From Halobacillus litoralis (GTDB taxonomy: Bacteria; Bacillota; Bacilli; Bacillales; Halobacillaceae): DNA of 64,000 bases. Where the stretch lies: contig NZ_CP129016.1 of NCBI RefSeq assembly GCF_020524085.2, positions 1,482,001 through 1,546,000 on the forward strand, read 5' to 3'. The first letter of the stretch is position 1, and every line of letters starts with the position of its first letter. The notes under the pieces are model-generated. The model saw only the letters and a list, made by a program, of their open reading frames with translations, made no database searches and had not been told where the DNA came from. A program made the position numbers and the translations under genes. Below, piece after piece: positions 8,874 to 19,388 of the stretch.

Positions 8874-10424
8874 TCACTTCAGCCATTTCGATAATAACGG
8901 AACATTCTGTATCATTTCTTGATTGAAGGCTTTTAACTTCAGGAGAGATAAGCAGTAAATCACTACAAAGAGCAAACCGGTCATAGAAACATACGAAAAG
9001 GAGAGAACTCTGGACCATTCGAATGGGCTGGCAAATAAGTAAGTAGTCGCAGTCATCCCTCCTAAGAGGACAGACATCACCAGAATCTTCACCATGTGTG
9101 CCGGGAAGACAGGAACGTCGATAAGTCTCCTGATCATCTTGTTATTGATCGTAACAATGAAAAGGTATGTGATCAATGTTGCTACTGCAGCACCTTCTAT
9201 ACTATAAAAAGGAACGAGAACGGCATTGGCTATTGCTTTGATCAGAGTACCGAATAAAATGATGGTCGCGGCTAATCGAGAAGCATTCATTCCTTGTATA
9301 ATGGCTGTTCCAACGAGAGTCATAGAAATGAATACAGACGAAAAGCCGGTAATGCTAAGCATAAGGCTTCCTTCAGAGTTGGTGAAAAGCGCAATGTTGA
9401 TCGGTACAGCCAGGATGAGAAGAAGGACTGAGGCCGGCCAAGACAATACGTGTGTAGCCCAGCGCGTCGTCTCTATCAGTTTTCTTGCATCTTTGAACTG
9501 GTTTGATTCTACATGTTTGGTCAGGGATGGGATCAACGGGAGCACCACAGAAGTAGCGAAAACCGTTGCGATTTGCACGACCGCAAGCCCGCGGCCATAA
9601 ATGCCATACAAATAGGTGGTGTCACTCCCAGTTTCCGTCTTTAATAAATGTGGGATCGTGATTGAATCGACCACGTTAAAAAGAGCCATAGTGACAGTAC
9701 CTATGGCAATGGGTATGGAGACAGATAGGATTCTTTTTCCCCAGACTTTAAATGTATTCCAATTATAGTTGTACTTTCGGTCGATCTTTATATTGGATCG
9801 GTATAATCGTGTTTTCAAATAGACCATGGAGCTGAGGACGCCTAATAGAGAACTTACCATCACTCCAGCCGCTATGTAAGAAGGATGATATCCCAGCGAA
9901 ACCATATAAGAAGCAACGCCTATAATAAAGATTACTCGAATGAATTGTTCGATGACCTGTGATACAGCCGTAGGTCTCATATCTTCATACCCCTGGAAGA
10001 ATCCTCGGTCTACAGCCATATAAGGGGCAATGAGTAAGGTTAAGGAAACGGCCATTAAAGCAGGCTCTGTTGAAACACCGCCAATCAGCTGGGAAATTGA
10101 TCGGGAAAAGAGCAGGATAAAGCTCAGACTGATCGCGCCAAGCAGCAAGCCAAGAATGCGGGCTGTCTTTTGAATATAATAAATATCCTGAGTTGTACCA
10201 GATGCGCGTGCTTCAGCAATCAACTTCGAAATAGCAATCGGAATTCCCGCTACAGAAAGAATGAGAGCGACCATGTAGACCGGATAAACCAAACTGAAGA
10301 TCCCGAGTACTTCATCTCCTGCAATATTCTGTAAAGGTACACGGAATAAACTCCCTAAAACTTTGGAAAGTAGAGTGGCTATGGTTAGAATCATCGTGCT
10401 TTTTAGAAAAGTAGAAGGTTTCAC
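8874..10424 (-). CDS. Polysaccharide flippase of the SpoVB/YtgP (MATE-like, MVF) type
   Basis: The 516-residue protein has about fourteen membrane helices and opens with STMILTIATLLSKVLGSLFR, as in the SpoVB/YtgP/MurJ-related flippases of Firmicutes (IAGDEVLGIFSLVYP, GIPIAISKLIAEARA). Placed between a TagA-type transferase and csaB, it most likely flips the lipid-linked cell wall polymer unit, either before or after pyruvylation; the substrate is inferred. It starts with GTG at 10424, and that codon overlaps the TGA of the upstream transferase gene (GTGA), indicating translational coupling. Confidence 0.85.
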   Translation of the reverse strand: MKPSTFLKSTMILTIATLLSKVLGSLFRVPLQNIAGDEVLGIFSLVYPVYMVALILSVAGIPIAISKLIAEARASGTTQDIYYIQKTARILGLLLGAISLSFILLFSRSISQLIGGVSTEPALMAVSLTLLIAPYMAVDRGFFQGYEDMRPTAVSQVIEQFIRVIFIIGVASYMVSLGYHPSYIAAGVMVSSLLGVLSSMVYLKTRLYRSNIKIDRKYNYNWNTFKVWGKRILSVSIPIAIGTVTMALFNVVDSITIPHLLKTETGSDTTYLYGIYGRGLAVVQIATVFATSVVLPLIPSLTKHVESNQFKDARKLIETTRWATHVLSWPASVLLLILAVPINIALFTNSEGSLMLSITGFSSVFISMTLVGTAIIQGMNASRLAATIILFGTLIKAIANAVLVPFYSIEGAAVATLITYLFIVTINNKMIRRLIDVPVFPAHMVKILVMSVLLGGMTATTYLFASPFEWSRVLSFSYVSMTGLLFVVIYCLSLLKLKAFNQEMIQNVPLLSKWLK

Positions 10425-11152
10425 GATTGAGAATCAGACCTTTGTCGATAAACTTGATAGGCGAACCTTGGAAGTGCAAGCATCCGTTTCCACCGGCTTG
10501 GCTGCTTGATTAATCGATAGAGCCATTCCAAGTTCATGTTCTGCCATCTTATCGGCGCACGCTTCACATCCCCGGACACGACATCAATGCTTCCTCCCAC
10601 ACAAATGAATACACCCTGGTCAAAGTCAGAGAAATTTTCTGCGATCCATCGTTCCTGTTTCGGTACACCAAGAGCGACAAAAACGATGTCCGGCTTCTTT
10701 TCTTTAATGTCTTCCGTTACGGAAGAATCATTCCAGGTAAAGTACCCATTTCTATGGCCGACTACTTCTATATGCGGGTAGTCGATATTTATATTTTTTA
10801 TAGCTCTATGCAGTGTTTCTTCTTTTGCACCGAGCAAATAGATCCGATACTTGTTTTCGTTCGCTTTTTCAAGGAATTCCATCATAATATCATAACCGGT
10901 CACCCGCTCAGGAAGAGGGGCTTTCAAGAGTTGTGAAGCTTTCACAATACCTATTCCATCCGCAGTTATATAGGAAGCTCGTTGAAGGCAGTCCATATAA
11001 TAGGAATTATCATGAGCACGCATAACAATTTCAGGGTTTGCTGTTACGACGAAGGATTTTTCCTTGTTTTCTATATGTTTTTGTAATTGTTGGACTAAGG
11101 TGATATGGTCCATGTTGGTAAAAGGTATTCCTAAAATGTTTACCTGCTTCAT
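10421..11152 (-). CDS. tagA: TagA/WecG-type N-acetylmannosaminyltransferase
   Basis: This 243-residue, intact member of the WecG/TagA/CpsF family shows TANPEIVMRA, ITADGIGIV, ERVTGYDIM, YLLGAKEE, KPDIVFVALGVPKQERW, VGGSIDVVSGDVKRAP and LEWLYRLI. It adds ManNAc to GlcNAc-PP-undecaprenyl made by TagO, giving the disaccharide unit later pyruvylated by CsaB; this order is known for the P. alvei cell wall polymer and inferred here. The ATG at 11152 lies 12 bases after AAGGAG. An in-frame ATG at 11182 has no ribosome binding site. It is the first gene of the operon and overlaps the flippase gene by 4 bases. Confidence 0.9.
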   Translation of the reverse strand: MKQVNILGIPFTNMDHITLVQQLQKHIENKEKSFVVTANPEIVMRAHDNSYYMDCLQRASYITADGIGIVKASQLLKAPLPERVTGYDIMMEFLEKANENKYRIYLLGAKEETLHRAIKNINIDYPHIEVVGHRNGYFTWNDSSVTEDIKEKKPDIVFVALGVPKQERWIAENFSDFDQGVFICVGGSIDVVSGDVKRAPIRWQNMNLEWLYRLIKQPSRWKRMLALPRFAYQVYRQRSDSQS

Positions 11153-11205
11153 TTTATGATGTGACTCCTTTAATTTACACATTCATGCTCTCCATAATAT
11201 AACAT

Positions 11206-11244
11206 AAAACGGGAAGTAACATATAGTTGTTACTCCCCGTTTTT
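11206..11244 (-). terminator. Terminator of the SLH-glucosaminidase gene
   Basis: A stem of about 15 bp with one mismatch (AAAACGGGAAGTAAC against GTTACTCCCCGTTTT) and an 8-base loop lies just downstream of the stop on the minus strand. Confidence 0.75.
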
Positions 11245-11257
11245 CGTGTAGTCGGAA

Positions 11258-13171
11258 TTATTCAGCTATTGGAAGCTTCTCTAAGCTCGTTCCATAAGCA
11301 CCGTACCCGTGACTGTAAACGAAAGCTTGTTCATAATCATGGTCACCATAGGCTTTTGGCGTGATTTCATACCATGTGCCATTTCCTTCGATCGTGTTTA
11401 AAATCTGCACATTTGATGCAGGCTTTTTCATTTGGTAAAGCAAGTTGTCCGTCCCAGTTTCAGGCGTGGAGCGGACATTGACGTTTGATGTTACGGTTTT
11501 TGCAAGTTCATATTGACCGTATTCCGGCTCTGTGCCGTATTTCTCGCTCAAATAAGCATCTGCGCGATACATGAATCCGGCAATTTTCTGTCCCCAGTAA
11601 GGGTCTGAGGCCCAGCGGACGTTCATCCCGGAGCTCTTATTTCCTAAATGAGCTCCATTAGCACTCCAACTGTCCTGGTTGAAATAATTGGGGATGATAA
11701 AATTCTTGGCAGCATCTAAAATGCCTGTTTCATAGTTATCATAAGTTTTGGCGCCTTCCATCGGGGCTGAATCGATGGCATGAATTCCAAACAGGTTATT
11801 CTTAGTTACCGCAATCTGGCTTGTTCCCCATGTACTCTCATGAATAGCGTGTGCCATGAGGTAGAGGGCATTTGTACCATGCAGTTCTTCAGCCTCTTTG
11901 AAGTATTCACCTAATCCGATTAGGAGGTTATCGGAACGACCAAACTCTAAATATTCATTGAGTTGTTCAGCCGTATAGCTCGTCTCCGTGTACAAAGGCA
12001 TACGGTTGAAATATTGATAAGCTTCTCCCACATGATTTCCATTTGCATCGTAAAAACTGTTCCCGTTGTCGCTGTAGTATTTGGTCCCTTCTTTCATGAA
12101 AGATGGTGCAGGACCGTACATATAAGTCCTGAATTCGTCTGTGATCGGAAAGTAAATGTAGTGCTGAATATTCCCGTCTTTATTGGAATAGTAGCTTTTA
12201 CCTTTAATTAAATGGGATGGAATCAAATTAAACTCTTCTTTTTTTACGAAGCCTTCAGTGTCTGCGACTTTCACTTCAAGAGATTCCTCATTAACATCTA
12301 ATAACTCTACCTCGATCCCAGCCTGGATGTACGTGGCGTGAGAAGTAAAGGATTCGCTTGTGAAAATGGTAGCCTTAGCATTTGCTACAGCCGTTCCTTC
12401 AGAAATCCATACAACCTGATTTCCACTTAATACAACTTGGTTCCCTTCAGCGTTCTTCACAGCTTCTTCGTATGTTTCATAGTTGCCTTCAATTACTGGA
12501 TCTTCCAACTCAGTAAGAGAAGCAACTTTAAAGTCCATCTCAACAGGTGGATAAAGAACTTTCAGTAAACGATTGATAACAGCAGCCGTTTCCCCACGTG
12601 AAGTTTCATCATAAGGGGCAAAGAACAATGATCCATCTTTGTGCTGCTTTCCGCTGATAATCCCTAAGTTCGTCAAACGTTCTACTGATTCAACAGCATA
12701 CTCACGAATTTTGTCATTATCTTCAAAGGCTAATTCTTTACGCTCAGAAATGATGTTCTTGGAATCTGCCGCATTCATAATCATGACCGCCATATCCTGA
12801 CGTGAAATGATTTCTTTAGGGCGGAACGTCCCATCTGGATATCCATTGATCAAACCGTGACTGTAGGCAGTCATAATAGAATCGTAATACCAATCTTCTA
12901 CTTGGATATCACTGAACTGATCAGCAGAAACATCCAGTTCCGTTTCATCCAATTCTAAAGCTTTGTTAATAAAAACAGTAAATTCTGCACGCGTGACCGA
13001 TTTTTCCGGTCGATATGTACCATCTTCGTACCCTGTCATAATCCCGGCTTCAATTAACGCTCTTAAATCTTCTTCGAAAGGTGTTCCTGTAATGTCATCT
13101 TCAGCATGAACAGCGGAGCCGAAAGACGCGAAGAAGAGGAGAAAAAGCATAAGTATTGATAGTTTTTTCAC
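11258..13171 (-). CDS. SLH-domain cell wall N-acetylglucosaminidase (GH73) with SH3 domain
   Basis: The 637-residue secreted protein has a signal peptide (residues 1 to about 24, ending AVHA), three SLH domains (about 27-78, 80-140 and 140-205, with VTRAEF, ISRQDM and TSRGET), a middle region without a clear match, a GH73-type glucosaminidase domain and a C-terminal bacterial SH3 module. The likely catalytic Glu is near residue 445 in HAIHESTWGTS, followed by NNLFGIHA. It probably hydrolyses peptidoglycan while held to the pyruvylated polymer. GTG at 13171 follows AAAGGAGGA; the GTG at 13195 lies upstream of that site. It is monocistronic and adjacent to the csaB operon. Confidence 0.88.
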   Translation of the reverse strand: MKKLSILMLFLLFFASFGSAVHAEDDITGTPFEEDLRALIEAGIMTGYEDGTYRPEKSVTRAEFTVFINKALELDETELDVSADQFSDIQVEDWYYDSIMTAYSHGLINGYPDGTFRPKEIISRQDMAVMIMNAADSKNIISERKELAFEDNDKIREYAVESVERLTNLGIISGKQHKDGSLFFAPYDETSRGETAAVINRLLKVLYPPVEMDFKVASLTELEDPVIEGNYETYEEAVKNAEGNQVVLSGNQVVWISEGTAVANAKATIFTSESFTSHATYIQAGIEVELLDVNEESLEVKVADTEGFVKKEEFNLIPSHLIKGKSYYSNKDGNIQHYIYFPITDEFRTYMYGPAPSFMKEGTKYYSDNGNSFYDANGNHVGEAYQYFNRMPLYTETSYTAEQLNEYLEFGRSDNLLIGLGEYFKEAEELHGTNALYLMAHAIHESTWGTSQIAVTKNNLFGIHAIDSAPMEGAKTYDNYETGILDAAKNFIIPNYFNQDSWSANGAHLGNKSSGMNVRWASDPYWGQKIAGFMYRADAYLSEKYGTEPEYGQYELAKTVTSNVNVRSTPETGTDNLLYQMKKPASNVQILNTIEGNGTWYEITPKAYGDHDYEQAFVYSHGYGAYGTSLEKLPIAE

Positions 13172-13528
13172 ATTCCATCCTCCTTTATTTACCACTCTTA
13201 ATCTATCAAATAATGAACAGGATGAATAGTTTAAATCAGAAATTTTTGGAAAAGTCGGGTCAAAAGGAGGGGGAAATACCCGTTTTTATGATAAATAAAT
13301 CTAAGAAACTACAAAATATATAAAATGAGACTTTTGAACGATGTAATTCCTTATTCTAGTGAACGATATAAGAAGAGATAAAACACCGGTTTCGTTTACA
13401 TAAAATTACAAAATAGCCCAGGAACCTACAAGGGAGTGGTCGTTAAGTCATTTTTTTCGAAATGTCAAAGTGAACGCGCGGATTATGGACAATCTAAAAT
13501 ACGATGTAGAAGGAGCATGAGAATTATT
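13172..13528. other. Divergent intergenic region between two SLH genes
   Basis: About 350 bases with no supported gene. It must hold the promoters of the glucosaminidase (minus) and amidase (plus) genes. It contains TTACATAAA at 13396-13404, close to one arm of the dyad seen at 21374-21412. No clear -35/-10 pair is seen. Confidence 0.4.
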
Positions 13529-14977
13529 ATGCTGAAGAAAATTGGAAGTCTGCTGTTTGCCCTTTCTGTTTTGTCCTTGGTCATTTTCCAACCGATTCAA
13601 GAAGTGTCTGCTGAGGAATTGAGTGATATACCCGCTCGTTCTAAAGAGAACATTCATCTATTAATAGAAAAAGAGATCATCTTTGGTTATACAGATGGTA
13701 CATTCAAACCCAAAAATCCAGTTTCCAGACAAGAAGCTACAGCAATGATTGGTCGTGCTTTAAAGTTAGACAACACAAAACAAGAAACGACTTTTCCAGA
13801 TGTCACCTCTAATATGTATGCTTCAGGTTACATAGCTTCTGCGACAGAAAAAGGGATCATTACAGGCCACTCCGATGGGAAATTCCGTCCGAATGAAACG
13901 GTAACGAGAGCTCAAATGGCCATTATCATCTCCCGTGCTTTCAATTTTAAAGGGGAGACGAAGAAATCTTTCCCGGATGTAGCGAATGACAGCCTTTACT
14001 ATGAAGCGATCAATTCCATCGCTTCCGCAGGAATTTCTGTCGGTTACCCGGATGGAACATTCAAGCCTTATAATAAGCTGACTAGAGAAGAGTTCTCTAT
14101 TTTAGTTGCTAAGGCCATTAGTGAAAATGGGGATTACGTAGTTCAGGAACCATCAGAAGATGAGCCTGAGGAGCCTCAAGAACCGGAAGAGCCGGAAGAG
14201 CCGAAAGAGGAACCCCTTGATGTAATCGATGAAAGAATTGTCACGGCGGATTCCTTGAATGTTCGTCAAGGCCCAAGCATTGACTACGATATCGTTGGAA
14301 AATTAACAACAGGAAACGCTGTGAAAGTTCATAAACTTGAAGGGGACTGGGCCTATGTTTCACACGGGGAACTAAAAGGTTATGTCCACACCTATTACCT
14401 TGTCGCTAAGCCAGGGGAGGCAACACCTCGAACGGTAGCCATTGATCCAGGTCATGGAGGCAGAGATCCAGGTGCATCCGCAAATGGTTTAGTAGAAAAA
14501 GAAGTCGTTTTGGATGTTTCTTTGATGGTACGTGATTATTTGAAAGACTCTGGGATTAATGTGGTGATGACACGTCAAAGTGACTGGTATCCGTCTCTTG
14601 ATGGACGAGTAGCCATTGCTCAAAAAGGTAAAGCGGACGCTTTTGTCAGTGTCCATGCCAATGCATTCGTGAGTAGTGCGACTGGTGTTGAAACGTTCTA
14701 TTATGCAGCGGGGATGACCGACCGTGAAAGAAAAAGCTACCATCTGGCGAAATTCATCAATGATCGTTTGTACAAAGCGATGGATATGAATAATCGTGGA
14801 GTTAAAAATGCAGGGTATCGAGTGATCAAAGCTACCACTCTACCATCTGTTCTTACAGAAATTGGCTTCCTTACGAACGATAATGATGCAAGAAAACTTA
14901 AAACTCAACATTATCGTGAAGAAGCGGCTCAAGCTATTGCTTTAGGGATCATTGATTATTACAATTGGAGAGATTGA
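13529..14977 (+). CDS. SLH-domain N-acetylmuramoyl-L-alanine amidase (Amidase_3) with SH3 domain
   Basis: The 482-residue protein has a signal peptide (ending VSAEE), three SLH domains (about 30-200, with VSRQEA, VTRAQM and LTREEF), a Pro/Glu-rich linker (about 208-235), an SH3_3 domain starting near RIVTADSLNVR, and a C-terminal zinc amidase. Zinc and catalytic residues are visible in AIDPGHGGRDPGA (His), NGLVEKEV (Glu), VSVHANAF (His) and LTEIGFLTN (Glu). It cleaves the peptide stem from muramic acid at the cell surface. The start is set by AGAAGGAG 13 bases upstream of the ATG at 13529; an ATG one base after GGAG is too close. A paralogue of identical architecture lies at 32014-33387. Confidence 0.9.
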   Translation: MLKKIGSLLFALSVLSLVIFQPIQEVSAEELSDIPARSKENIHLLIEKEIIFGYTDGTFKPKNPVSRQEATAMIGRALKLDNTKQETTFPDVTSNMYASGYIASATEKGIITGHSDGKFRPNETVTRAQMAIIISRAFNFKGETKKSFPDVANDSLYYEAINSIASAGISVGYPDGTFKPYNKLTREEFSILVAKAISENGDYVVQEPSEDEPEEPQEPEEPEEPKEEPLDVIDERIVTADSLNVRQGPSIDYDIVGKLTTGNAVKVHKLEGDWAYVSHGELKGYVHTYYLVAKPGEATPRTVAIDPGHGGRDPGASANGLVEKEVVLDVSLMVRDYLKDSGINVVMTRQSDWYPSLDGRVAIAQKGKADAFVSVHANAFVSSATGVETFYYAAGMTDRERKSYHLAKFINDRLYKAMDMNNRGVKNAGYRVIKATTLPSVLTEIGFLTNDNDARKLKTQHYREEAAQAIALGIIDYYNWRD

Positions 14978-14984
14978 TAAATGA

Positions 14985-15016
14985 AGAGCGGGATTTTGTT
15001 CCGCTCTCTTTTTTTT
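14985..15016 (+). terminator. Terminator after the first SLH-amidase gene
   Basis: The stem AGAGCGG / CCGCTCT with a 9-base loop is followed by a run of eight T. Confidence 0.8.
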
Positions 15017-15051
15017 AACTTCATAGATTATATTCATAGGAGGTCCTTAAA

Positions 15052-16702
15052 ATGAAAGAATGGGTAAAAGTCTGTTTGGTTGCTTTTCTGGTAGTAGTTG
15101 TAACGCCAGCCCTCGTCTCTGCATCATCCGAGAAAGATGATCCAAAAAGAGTGATTCTAACATACGAAAAGGATGAAGGTTTGGCCTTCTTGGACGAAAT
15201 TCCTCACACAATTCATCATCATTATGAACGGTTAGGAGCGGCAGCGGTAACCGTAAGCGAATCGGATCTTCCACTATTGGAAAACGCAGAGGCCGTTACT
15301 TCTATCGAGGAAGACCAGCGAGTGAAAGTGAGCGCCCAGCAAGAAGGATGGGGATACACAAGTATAGGTACACAAAAATCTGATAACCTCGGCTTGACTG
15401 GTGAAGGAGTAAAAGTGGCTGTCATTGATACAGGGATTAACACCAATCATCCAGATTTAAAGGTTACCGGTGGAGCGAGTTTTGTGGAAGATGAAACATT
15501 TGTAGATGATAATGGGCACGGCACCCATGTAGCGGGGATTATCGGAGCATTAGATAACGATGAAGGAACGATAGGAATAGCCCCTAAAGCACAACTGTAT
15601 GCGGTGAAAGTATTGGACCAGGATGGAAATGGCCTTGTCAGCTCAGTACTAGCTGGGATTGAATGGGCCATAGAAGAAGAAATGGATATGATCAACTTAA
15701 GTTTGACGGCTTGCACTCCTTCTGATCTAACGAAACAGGCCTTGCAAGGTGCTAAGGATGCAGGGATTATTGTAGTGGCTGCTTCCGGAAATAAAGATGT
15801 ATGTACATACGATGATGTGACGGATGTTCTTTATCCAGCCAGGTATCCAGGGGATTGTAAGTGTTGGAGCGGTAGAAGAGGACCAATCAGATTCGGGTTA
15901 TACCTATGGAGGGCCATCGCTTGATTTCACAGCCCCCGGGATGAATATAAAGAGCACCTACATCACTACGGAGGATAATCAAAGTGGTTATGAAATGCTG
16001 AGTGGATCTTCGATGGCGGCCCCACACGTCACGGGTGTTTTGACCTTATACAAAGAAATGTTCCCAGAGTTCAATAAAGACGAGTTGCTGAATCTTGCAA
16101 TCAACAACAGTTTGGACCTTGGAGAGAATGGTAAAGATAATATTTACGGTTATGGAATGATCCAGGCGCCTACCACACCTTTTTCTGATTTTGAAAGAAC
16201 CCGCTGGTACAGTGAAGCCCTTGAGTTGATGGCTCAAAACAATTGGATCAGTGGATATAGAGATGCTTCTTTTATGCCACAAAAAGAGATTACGAGAGAA
16301 GAGGTTGTTTCCATAATTGGTAGAATCCTCGATTTAGATAATGAACAGAGAGAAACACAGTTTTCAGATGTCCCAAAAGAAACTTTTGGATCAGGTTATA
16401 TTGACTCAGCGGTTGAAGCTGGATTTGTTAATGGATATCCTGATGGCACCTTCAGGCCAAAAGATTCGGTCACACGCGGGGATGTGGCTATTCTAATCCA
16501 TTATGCTTTTGATATAGAGGGGGATAAAGAAGCGGAATCTTTCCCGGACATATCAAAAGACGATTATTATTATGATAGTGTCACCACATTGAAAGCTTCA
16601 AATATTGTTAGTGGATACCCTGACAAGACCTATAGACCGTCGGAGAACATTTCACGATCTGAGGTCATTTATATGCTATATAAAGTTATTGAATTGAAAT
16701 AA
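15052..16702 (+). pseudogene. SLH-domain subtilisin-like serine protease (S8), frameshifted
   Basis: The 5' frame encodes a signal peptide, an I9-like propeptide, and the catalytic Asp (AVIDTGINTNHPD) and His (DDNGHGTHVAGI) of a subtilase. The catalytic Ser (LSGSSMAAPHV) and three SLH domains (VDLV-type, with ITREEV, VTRGDV and ISRSEV) follow in another frame. Deleting one G from the GGGG run at 15850-15853 restores YPGIVSVGAVEED and a 549-residue protein. The ATG at 15052 follows AGGAGGT. Unlike the amidases, the SLH domains are C-terminal. If the frameshift is real, the product is an inactive fragment without Ser or wall anchor; a homopolymer sequencing error is equally possible. Confidence 0.85.
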
Positions 16703-17060
16703 TGGAAAAGTAATAAAATGCTTCATTTTGTGGTGGAATTTCTGGAAAACAAGATAATGTTAACGAGTTGGGCTTATTTGTTGGAATATAGATTATCAAT
16801 TTTTCTAACTTCTACATCTCGCTCATTTAATCTCGTAAATTAACCCAGCAGAGTGTATTTTCTGCTGGGTTTTTATCGTTATTTTAATGTGGTAATTGTA
16901 AATGAATCGTTTGAAAATCTTTAAAGTTATGAAAATTATGTGGGAAATGATAGAAAATTCTTGTAAGATAGAAATATATGGGGGTATTTGTCCCTTTATT
17001 CAGTTACATAGAATGGGACCGAAGTCCGCCCGATTATATATTCAAGGAGGAGTCATTTTA
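16703..17060. other. Intergenic region between SLH protease and SLH 5'-nucleotidase
   Basis: No gene is supported. The stretch is AT-rich and contains a terminator at 16842-16874. The promoter of the nucleotidase gene must lie between 16875 and 17040, but no consensus pair was found. Confidence 0.5.
16842..16874 (+). terminator. Terminator downstream of the SLH protease gene
   Basis: The stem AACCCAGCAGA / TCTGCTGGGTT with an 8-base loop is followed by a T run. It lies about 140 bases after the stop. Confidence 0.75.
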
Positions 17061-19263
17061 ATGAAGAAAGTTAATAAGAAAAGTGCTTTATTCCTATCCT
17101 CAGTGAGTGCCGCGCTAGTTGCATCAGCTGTAGCCCCAGGTACAAGTGTTTCCGCAGAGGATGTATTTCCAGATGTCCCTTCCGATCATCCCTACCATGA
17201 TGTGATTCATGCTCTAGCTGAAGCTGGAGTTGTAACCGGTTACGAAGACGGAACTTTCCAATTGTATTCTTCTGTCACTCGTGCGGAAGCAGCGGTCATG
17301 ATGGCCAGAATTCTTGATTTAGATATGGAAACAGGAGAAGATTCTACTTTCTCTGATGTATATGAAGGAGATTGGTACGCTGCCTCCATTAATGCCCTAC
17401 ATGAAGCGGGGTACATCAGCGGTATGGAAGATGGTACGTTCCAACCGAAAAAAAGAAATGACTCGTGGTGAATTTGCTCAATTGATTGTAGAAGCCTATG
17501 GTCTTGAGAGTGATGCAAGTGAACACCCATTTGAAGATGTTCAAGAAGGTGCCTGGTACGAAGATGCCATTGCGACTCTTTACAATCTTGATCTTGTAAG
17601 CGGGCAAAGTGAGACGAAATTCGGTCCGAAAGATGATATCCGCAGAGGCGACTTCGCCTGGTTGCTTGCGAATACAGATTATGAGTATGGAATCACATTG
17701 GGTGATGAGCATTTTGAACTTTCTTTAATGCACACCAATGATACACACGCTCATTTGGATGAGGTCGCTCAACGTGTGACAGCGGTGAATGAGATAAGAG
17801 AAGAAAATCCGGATGCTCTTCTTCTTGACGCCGGGGATGTTTTCTCTGGAACTCTATATTTCAATGAATTCAAAGGTCAGGCAGATCTAGAATTCATGAA
17901 TATGATGGGGTACGATATGATGACACTTGGAAACCACGAATTCGACCTTGGTTCAAGTGAAGATGGTCATAAGGCTCTTGCTGAGTTCGTCGGCGGTGCA
18001 GATTTTCCTTTTGTAAGTTCGAATGTGAACTTCTCTCAGGATGAGAACATGAAAGGACTTTATAACAGCTACATCAGCAAGAGGCCTGCAGATGGTGAAA
18101 TCTACAATAGTGTCATTAAAGAAGTAGATGGGGAAGAAGTTGGTTTCTTCGGATTGACGACAGAAGAAACGGCTGATATCTCAAGTCCTGAAGCTATTAC
18201 TTTCGATAACTATATTGATACAGCTGAAGAGCGAGTGAAAGCACTGGAAGCCCTTGGTGTTGATAAGATTGTAGCTCTGACACACATTGGGTACGATGAT
18301 AACCCGAACTATGACAATGACCTGTTGTTAGCCGAAGTGGATGGAATTGACGTCATTGTCGGAGGACACAGTCATTCGAAACTTTCAGAACCAGTGGAAG
18401 TGACGACCGATGAGAATGGAGAGCCTAAAGATCCAACTGTCATCGTTCAAGCCGGCCAATATGGAGGGTACCTGGGTACATTGGATGTAGAATTCGATGA
18501 TGAAGGTGTCGTCGTCGGTTACGCGGGGGATTTGATTGATGTAAGTGAAAAAGAAGCAAACGCTGAAGCGGCTGCCGCTCTTGAAAAATACACGTCTAAG
18601 ATCGAGGATATCCGTGACGAAGAGAGTGGAGCCGTTGCTACAGAAGCCTTCCCGAATCCACGTCTTGAAGATGGGGACGAGATTAGTGTTCGTAACAGTG
18701 AAACAGCACTAGGTAATCTCATCACCGATGGAATGCTTGATAAAGCGAAAGAGTATAAGCCGGATACAGTTGCGGCCTTCCAAAACAGTGGCGGAATCCG
18801 TGAAGCGATCGACAAAGGACCAATTACGATTGGTGAGATCCTGACGGTTATGCCATTTGGGAATACACTGGCAACGATGGAACTATCCGGTGCTGAAATT
18901 ATGGAAGCATTAGAGCACAGTGTGAGCAATGCTCCTAAAGAATCTGGTGGTTTCCTGCAAGTTTCTGGGTTGAACTACACGTACGATAGTTCCTTGGCTG
19001 TTGGTGAACGTGTACAATCTGTTGAACTGAATGTTGATGGAGAATGGGTTGCATTAGATGAATCTGCGACTTATACGATTGCAACAAACGCATTCACAGC
19101 TAAAGGTGGAGACGGTTATGATGTGTTTGCTAACGCCTATGACGAAGGACGCGTGACAGACCTAGGTTCATCAGACTGGGAAAACTTCCGTGACTATGTT
19201 GCTGAACTAGGAGAGGTAACACCAGTCATTGAAGATCGTATTGTAGACGTAGCATCAGAATAA
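17061..19263 (+). pseudogene. SLH-domain 5'-nucleotidase (UshA-type), frameshifted
   Basis: The start is ATG at 17061 after AAGGAGGAG. A signal peptide, SLH1 (DVFPDVPSDHPYHD, VTRAEA) and most of SLH2 lie in the first frame; the rest is one frame over. Removing one A from the A7 run at 17448-17454 gives QPKKEMTRGEF and a 733-residue protein. After SLH3 comes a metallophosphatase domain (MHTNDTHAHLDE, LLDAGDVFSG, TLGNHEFDLG, GGHSHSK) and a 5'-nucleotidase C-terminal domain (TALGNLITDGM, FQNSGGIRE, FGNTLATMELSG). These enzymes dephosphorylate extracellular nucleotides so the nucleoside can be taken up. All metal ligands appear intact, so a sequencing error in the A run is quite plausible. Confidence 0.87.
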
Positions 19264-19270
19264 GAATAAG

Positions 19271-19305
19271 AAAAAACGCAGGAGATCATCTCTCCTGCGT
19301 TTTTT
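19271..19305 (+). terminator. Terminator of the SLH 5'-nucleotidase gene
   Basis: A perfect 15-bp stem (AAAAAACGCAGGAGA and complement) with the 5-base loop TCATC ends in a T run. Confidence 0.9.
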
Positions 19306-19327
19306 AATGTGAAAATATGGAATAAAA

Positions 19328-19370
19328 TGCCACACCAGGTCATCCATATATTGGATGACCTGGTGTGGCA
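19328..19370 (-). terminator. Long perfect hairpin, probable terminator of the MBL/DUF3006 operon
   Basis: A 19-bp perfect stem (from TGCCACACCAGG on the left to its exact complement) encloses the 5-base loop TATAT. It lies 18 bases after the DUF3006 stop on the minus strand, where it is followed by TTTTATT. The position suits a terminator, but the stem is unusually long and the T tract modest. Confidence 0.6.
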
Positions 19371-19388
19371 ATGTTTTACAATTCATCC

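Noticed and set aside
14161..14220. Tandem repeat in the first amidase gene
   Set aside because: It is the imperfect Pro/Glu-rich linker (GAGCCTGAG-like units), a normal protein linker rather than a DNA repeat element.
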